Assembly (NCBI GenBank): GCA_963743875.1
Contig: CAVURM010000002.1
Span: 62,001 to 126,000 of the forward strand
Source of the DNA: RHKX01 sp963743875
GTDB taxonomy: Bacteria; Actinomycetota; Thermoleophilia; Solirubrobacterales; 70-9
Direction: 5' to 3'
DNA: 64,000 bases
Below are positions 60,643-64,000 of this stretch, piece by piece. The notes beneath the pieces are model-generated. The model worked only from the letters and a program-made list of their open reading frames with translations, did not search any database and had not been told where the DNA came from. Position numbers and translations under genes: made by a program. Position 1 is the first letter of the stretch, and every line of letters begins with the position of its first letter.

Positions 60643-61860
60643 GTGACCCCGACGCTCTCGATCGATCATGCCCGCCGGCTCGCCCTCCATGCACAGGGGC
60701 TGGCCCTTCCGCCTCCGGGTGGGACTCGCGCCGCCGATGTGGTCGCCCGTCTCGGCTGCCTGCAGCTCGATCCCGTCGGCGTCGTCGCCCGCTCGCCGCT
60801 GCTGGTGTTGCGGGCCCGGCTGAACGGCGGCTCCCACGACTCCCATGAGCGGGCGCTGGAGCGGGCCGCCTATCGGGACCGGCAGCTCTTCGACTACTGG
60901 TGCCACGAGGCGAGCCTCTGCCACGTGGGCGACCTGCCGCTGCATCGCTGGGCGATGAGGACCTATGTCGATCGGCTTTCGCCCGCCCGTACCGCGACCC
61001 GCAGGTGGCTGGCCGACAACGCCGGGTTCGCCGACCACACCGTCGATGCGCTGCGGGCGGCCGGGCCGTTGCGCGCGCGTCAGCTCGAGGATCGTTCCGA
61101 GGTCGCCTGGGAGATGGGGCACTGGACCGAGGAGGTTTCGTCGCGGCAGACGATCGCCAGGATGCTGGAAAAGCTCTGGATGCAGGGGCGGATCGGAATC
61201 GCCGACCGCGTCGGCATCGAGCGCCGGTGGGCCATGCTCGACCGCTGCCTTCCGGCGGGGGCACTTGAGCGGGTCGATGCGGAGCCGCTGGAAACGGGGG
61301 AGGTGGTCCGGCGGGCCGTGCTCCGATGCGTGGCGATGCTCGGGGTCGCACGGGCTCCCCACATCAACGCCCACTTCACGCGTCGGCGTTACCCGGGGCT
61401 CGGTGGGGCTGGGGGTGGAGCGATCGGCGAGCTGGAGCGGGCCGGTGAGCTGACGCGGGTCGGGGTGGCCGGCCTGCGTGGCGATTGGTGGGCTCTGCCG
61501 TCCGAGTTGGAGCGGCTGAACGGGCTGGAGGTGGGGAGGAGGACCGTGGCGCTCTCGCCATTCGACAACCTGCTCTGCGACCGCTCGCGCACCGCCGAGC
61601 TCTTCGGTTTCGACCATCGGCTGGAGATCTACGTGCCCGCCGGCCGGCGGCGCTGGGGCTACTACGTGCTCCCGATCCTCCACGGCGAGCGACTGATCGC
61701 CCGGGCGGACCTGCGCCTCGATCGCGACGGAGAACTCCCCGCTCTCCAGGTGTTGGCGATCCACCACGAGCCTGGGCGGAAGGCCCCCCGCGCCGTCGAG
61801 CGGGCACTCGGGTCGCTGGCGCGTTGGCGCGGCGCCGAGCTCGAGGCCTCCGGGGCCTGA
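60643..61860 (+). CDS. YcaQ-type winged-helix DNA glycosylase
   Basis: 405 residues from GTG 60643. Family marks: LSIDHARRLALHAQGLALPP, VVARLGCLQLDPVGVVARSP (the Gln-x-Asp catalytic motif in QLD), LFDYWCHEASLCHVGDLPLH, RQTIARMLEKLWMQGRIGIA, SPFDNLLCDRSRTAELFGF and RRWGYYVLPILHGERLIARAD. Known: YcaQ/AlkX unhooks interstrand DNA crosslinks; actinobacterial members are similar winged-helix proteins. Follows the DAHP synthase after 40 bases in the same direction, without functional link. Confidence 0.85.
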   Translation: MTPTLSIDHARRLALHAQGLALPPPGGTRAADVVARLGCLQLDPVGVVARSPLLVLRARLNGGSHDSHERALERAAYRDRQLFDYWCHEASLCHVGDLPLHRWAMRTYVDRLSPARTATRRWLADNAGFADHTVDALRAAGPLRARQLEDRSEVAWEMGHWTEEVSSRQTIARMLEKLWMQGRIGIADRVGIERRWAMLDRCLPAGALERVDAEPLETGEVVRRAVLRCVAMLGVARAPHINAHFTRRRYPGLGGAGGGAIGELERAGELTRVGVAGLRGDWWALPSELERLNGLEVGRRTVALSPFDNLLCDRSRTAELFGFDHRLEIYVPAGRRRWGYYVLPILHGERLIARADLRLDRDGELPALQVLAIHHEPGRKAPRAVERALGSLARWRGAELEASGA

Positions 61861-61938
61861 CCTCTTTCACGCGCGAGACGTCAGTAACCGGCCACCACAG
61901 CCGGTTTCTGACACTTCGGCGAAATCGTCCCGGAACGA

Positions 61939-61972
61939 CGAAGGCCGGCCCGCTTCCGCGGTCCGGCCTTCG
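61939..61972 (-). terminator. Candidate terminator downstream of the cold-shock gene
   Basis: CGAAGGCCGG, a 14-base loop, CCGGCCTTCG: a perfect 10-bp stem 22 bases after the cold-shock protein stop on the reverse strand. Confidence 0.5.
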
Positions 61973-61994
61973 AAGCGTAGAGCTGAAAAGTCGT

Positions 61995-62195
61995 TCAGCC
62001 GGCGGCGGTGACGTTCGCTGCCTGGGGGCCCTTCTGGCCCTCCTCGAGGTCGAACGTGACCTTGTCGCCTTCAGCGATGCGGGTTCCGGGTGCGAGACCG
62101 TTGACATGGACGAATGCGTCCTTGCCGCCGCCCGCGACCTCGATGAAGCCGTAGCCCTTGTCGTCGTTGAACCACTTGACGGTTCCTTCAGCCAT
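61995..62195 (-). CDS. cspA: Cold-shock domain protein
   Basis: 66 residues. RNA-binding motifs KWFNDDKGYGFIEV (RNP1) and KDAFVHVNGL (RNP2), typical GTVKWFN start and GPQAANVT end. Single-strand nucleic acid chaperone of the cold-shock family. A very strong ribosome binding site (AGGAGGG, 8 bases before ATG 62195) is preceded by the leader hairpin at 62216-62255. Symbol given by family; actinobacteria have several such paralogues. Confidence 0.95.
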   Translation of the reverse strand: MAEGTVKWFNDDKGYGFIEVAGGGKDAFVHVNGLAPGTRIAEGDKVTFDLEEGQKGPQAANVTAAG

Positions 62196-62215
62196 ATGAA
62201 TTCCCTCCTAAGGGA

Positions 62216-62255
62216 TTGGTGCCGGTCTTATGTGGAGCAATGCACTCGGCACCAA
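62216..62255 (-). promoter_or_regulatory. Leader hairpin before the cold-shock ribosome binding site
   Basis: On the mRNA strand TTGGTGCCG (62247-62255) pairs perfectly with CGGCACCAA (62216-62224) across a 22-base loop. Six bases later comes the AGGAGGG at 62203-62209. The hairpin does not cover the ribosome site as drawn, but an alternative fold could. Known: cold-shock mRNAs have long structured leaders that act as thermosensors. Confidence 0.5.
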
Positions 62256-62630
62256 CTCATCCAAAAAACAAGCCTGTTGAAAGTCGATCCAGTTTGGATC
62301 GATGGGATGAACGATAGGGACTTACGACCGCGGACCTGTGCTCCTGCGCCACAACGGGCACGCAGCCGAGCAGGGTGACACCGGTCGCGGGCAGCCGGAT
62401 CCACCGGACGACGCAGGCGATCGGGAGGATTGAACCGGCGGAGGCACCTGCCGAATCGGCACCGCCGAGGGCCGCCGGGGTCGGGCCCCCGGTCGTGATG
62501 TCGAACGGCCGGACACCTGAATGTGAGGTTCATCACTCGAGGCCATGGCATCGGTATTTGAGGGACAACCTCCGTCCAATCGAGGCGCCTGGGCTACGAA
62601 TTTGCGCCTCACGAACCGAGTGGCAATGGG
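62256..62630. other. Gap upstream of the cold-shock gene, with a palindrome
   Basis: TCGATCCA GTT TGGATCGA (62284-62302) is a perfect 8-bp inverted repeat with a 3-base spacer, 89 bases before the cspA start. It may be an operator or part of the leader. From 62303 to 62630 several frames are open on both strands, but none has a convincing start or recognisable family, so I report no gene there. Confidence 0.35.
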
Positions 62631-63449
62631 ATGGTCCGTTCCAGGCGTCGCCCCGAATTCATCCTGCTGCCGCTCGCCCTCCTCGCCGGCGCGATCCTGC
62701 TGCTTGCGGCCCTCGGCCTCGGCGACGGGCGCGCCGGCGGTGTCGATGCGGCCCTGGGTGCGTCCCCCGCCGCCAAGCCGGGGAAAGGCTCGCCGAATGG
62801 CTCACCGGCCAGGGTGCCCGAGTCGGGTGGTGCCGGGTTCACACTCCCGCCTGACGGCACGCCGATTCTGTCCGTCCGCAACGGCGAGCAGGTCGAAATC
62901 CACGGCAGTCCGGGCGGAGCGGTGGTCGCGAGGGTCGGCGACACGACCGAGTTCGACTCTCCGACGGTGCTCACGGTTCTGGAGCGGCGCGGCAACTGGC
63001 TCGGCGTGCCCACCCAGCTGCTTCCCAACGGGGAACTCGGCTGGGTCGAGCTCGACACCGAGCGGTTCGCGATCGACTCGGTCGGTCAGTCGATCGTCAT
63101 CGACCTTTCGAGCATGAACGCACGGCTGCTCCGCAACGGCGACCTCGAGCGGGAGTGGCAGGTCGGTGTCGGCGCCCCCGATACATCGACGCCAACCGGA
63201 CGCTTCTCGATCACCGACGGGATCGAGGGCGGCCTCAACCCGACCTACGGCTGCTGCGCGATCGCGCTCAGCGCGACCCAACCGAACCTGCCCGCCGGCT
63301 GGAGCGGAGGGGACCGGATCGCGATCCACGGGACTGCGCTTCCGCTCGGAGCCGCCAACTCGACCGGATGCGTCCACAGCGGCGAGGACGACCTTCACGC
63401 CTTGATCGACGGCGTTCCGCTCGGGACCCCGGTGACGATAAGACCCTGA
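62631..63449 (+). CDS. L,D-transpeptidase (YkuD) with SH3-like linker
   Basis: 272 residues, ATG 62631. Membrane/signal helix FILLPLALLAGAILLLAALG, a Pro/Ser/Gly-rich region, then an SH3-like part (ILSVRNGEQVEIHGSPGGAV, FDSPTVLTVLERRGNWLGVP). The YkuD domain has SIVIDLSSMNARLLRNG, GVGAPDTSTPTGRFSITD, and the active site IAIHGTALPLGAANSTGCVH with the catalytic Cys (STGCVH in place of the common SHGCxR). Known: L,D-transpeptidases cross-link peptidoglycan 3-3 or attach proteins outside the membrane. Gene intact. Confidence 0.9.
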   Translation: MVRSRRRPEFILLPLALLAGAILLLAALGLGDGRAGGVDAALGASPAAKPGKGSPNGSPARVPESGGAGFTLPPDGTPILSVRNGEQVEIHGSPGGAVVARVGDTTEFDSPTVLTVLERRGNWLGVPTQLLPNGELGWVELDTERFAIDSVGQSIVIDLSSMNARLLRNGDLEREWQVGVGAPDTSTPTGRFSITDGIEGGLNPTYGCCAIALSATQPNLPAGWSGGDRIAIHGTALPLGAANSTGCVHSGEDDLHALIDGVPLGTPVTIRP

Positions 63450-63503
63450 GCCACGACGCTCAGGGGAATCGCCCGCCGGTCGCGGAGCCGGGATAATCGT
63501 CCG

Positions 63504-63896
63504 GTGAACGATCGCAACGTACTGGGGGGGAAGCTCGAGCCCTGCGGCACCGATCCGGTCACCGGGTTCTTCCGGGACGGGTGTTGTCTGACCGGCCCCG
63601 AGGATCCCGGCAGTCACACGATCTGCGCGGTGGTGACGGCCGAGTTCCTGGATCATCAGCGCCTGATCGGCAACGATCTGACGACGCCGATGCCGCAGTA
63701 CGGGTTTCCCGGACTCGTTCCCGGCGATCGCTGGTGCGTCACCGCCCTCAACTGGCTGCGGGCGCACGAGGACGGAGCCGCCGCTCTTGTCGTGCTCGCC
63801 GCGACGCACGAGCGGGCATTGGAGATGGTCCCGCTGGAGGCGCTCACCGAGCACGCCGTGGACGTCCCCGCCGACCCGGGGTCGATCAACGGTTGA
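63504..63896 (+). CDS. DUF2237 family protein
   Basis: 130 residues, GTG start 63504. Family marks: NVLGGKLEPCGTDPVTGFFR, DGCCLTGPEDPGSHTICAVV, TAEFLDHQRLIGNDLTTPMP, QYGFPGLVPGDRWCVTALNW and ATHERALEMVPLEALTEHAV. Known: DUF2237 is widespread, small, soluble and of unknown function, with conserved Cys and Asp/His that could bind metal. It is 55 bases after the transpeptidase and probably co-transcribed. The last 100 bases of the window hold nothing I can support. Confidence 0.88.
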   Translation: MNDRNVLGGKLEPCGTDPVTGFFRDGCCLTGPEDPGSHTICAVVTAEFLDHQRLIGNDLTTPMPQYGFPGLVPGDRWCVTALNWLRAHEDGAAALVVLAATHERALEMVPLEALTEHAVDVPADPGSING

Positions 63897-64000
63897 GCGG
63901 TTCCTCCGATCCGACCGGGCGGCCGGTCGGATGCGGGCTCCTCTCCAATCTGACAAGATAAACGCAGAACGTCAGCCTGTAACATCGCGTTTTCAGGCGG

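Noticed and set aside
62228..62612. Reverse-strand small gene upstream of cspA
   Set aside because: Frames are open but Arg/Pro/Ser-rich, without start signals or recognisable motifs.

Overview
The window is GC-rich DNA (by eye about two thirds G+C) from a monoderm, actinobacterial-type chromosome. The closest fit I can argue is class Thermoleophilia (Solirubrobacterales-like). The reasons are a mycobacterial-style furA-katG pair with a recognisable FurA box, frequent GTG/TTG starts and leaderless promoters, many secreted proteins of unknown function, and a signal-peptide family with the N-terminus KRPKLTYANVM that I associate with that class. No rRNA, intact tRNA, transposase, integrase or CRISPR array is visible. 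The taxonomic call is inference.

Layout. 0.2-8.0 kb is a mostly rightward envelope/stress cassette: DUF1269-like membrane protein, lipoprotein, a 25-residue membrane peptide, a P-type ATPase with unusual membrane motifs, PLDc_N/SHOCT and STAS-like proteins, a Bax-inhibitor fragment, a diacylglycerol-kinase-like enzyme, an amphi-Trp protein and a SHOCT protein. Many of these carry single-base frameshifts. 8-15 kb is accessory: a hydrolase/adenylate cyclase fusion, a sulfatase and a hexapeptide acyltransferase lie between three degenerate copies of the 3' end of tRNA-Arg, the last of which abuts a sigma factor truncated at both ends. 15-24.5 kb holds a secreted RTX-type protein, katG-furA, an aldehyde dehydrogenase, an SDR enzyme, ornithine aminotransferase and a secreted protein. 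24.6-31.4 kb has a FetAB-type exporter, a lysyl-oxidase-like protein, a large PQQ-type propeller protein, a RelE-type toxin pair, a membrane metallopeptidase and a KRPKLTYANVM protein. 31.5-38.7 kb has a frameshifted hotdog-like gene, a VOC protein, a second toxin-antitoxin pair with a clear palindromic operator, a DHFR-like protein, a crotonase, a heliorhodopsin, a secreted GH1 glycosidase and a choice-of-anchor-type protein. 38.9-48.5 kb has a P450, two GNATs, a tocopherol-cyclase-like protein, thioredoxin 2, an acyltransferase, an archease-like protein, a TetR-SRPBCC operon and a patatin. 48.5-64 kb holds secreted Cys-rich proteins, a cupredoxin, PhoD, TatA, CorA, UppP, a SIS protein, a DmpA-type peptidase with a hydrolase, RsgA, DAHP synthase, a YcaQ-type glycosylase, a cold-shock protein, an L,D-transpeptidase and a DUF2237 protein.

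The most notable gene is the heliorhodopsin at 35.1 kb, with the retinal lysine, the counterion glutamate and both histidines in place. The most notable structure is the series of tRNA-Arg 3' fragments at 9.6, 13.5 and 14.5 kb, which look like scars of repeated site-specific insertion with no integrase left. Several decayed gene pieces (HD-GYP domain, PhoX-like N-terminus, lipoprotein tail, signal-peptide stub) show ongoing gene loss. Frameshifts are concentrated in some loci and absent from most long genes. Whether they are real or sequencing errors cannot be decided from one sequence, so frameshifted genes are given their full inferred span.
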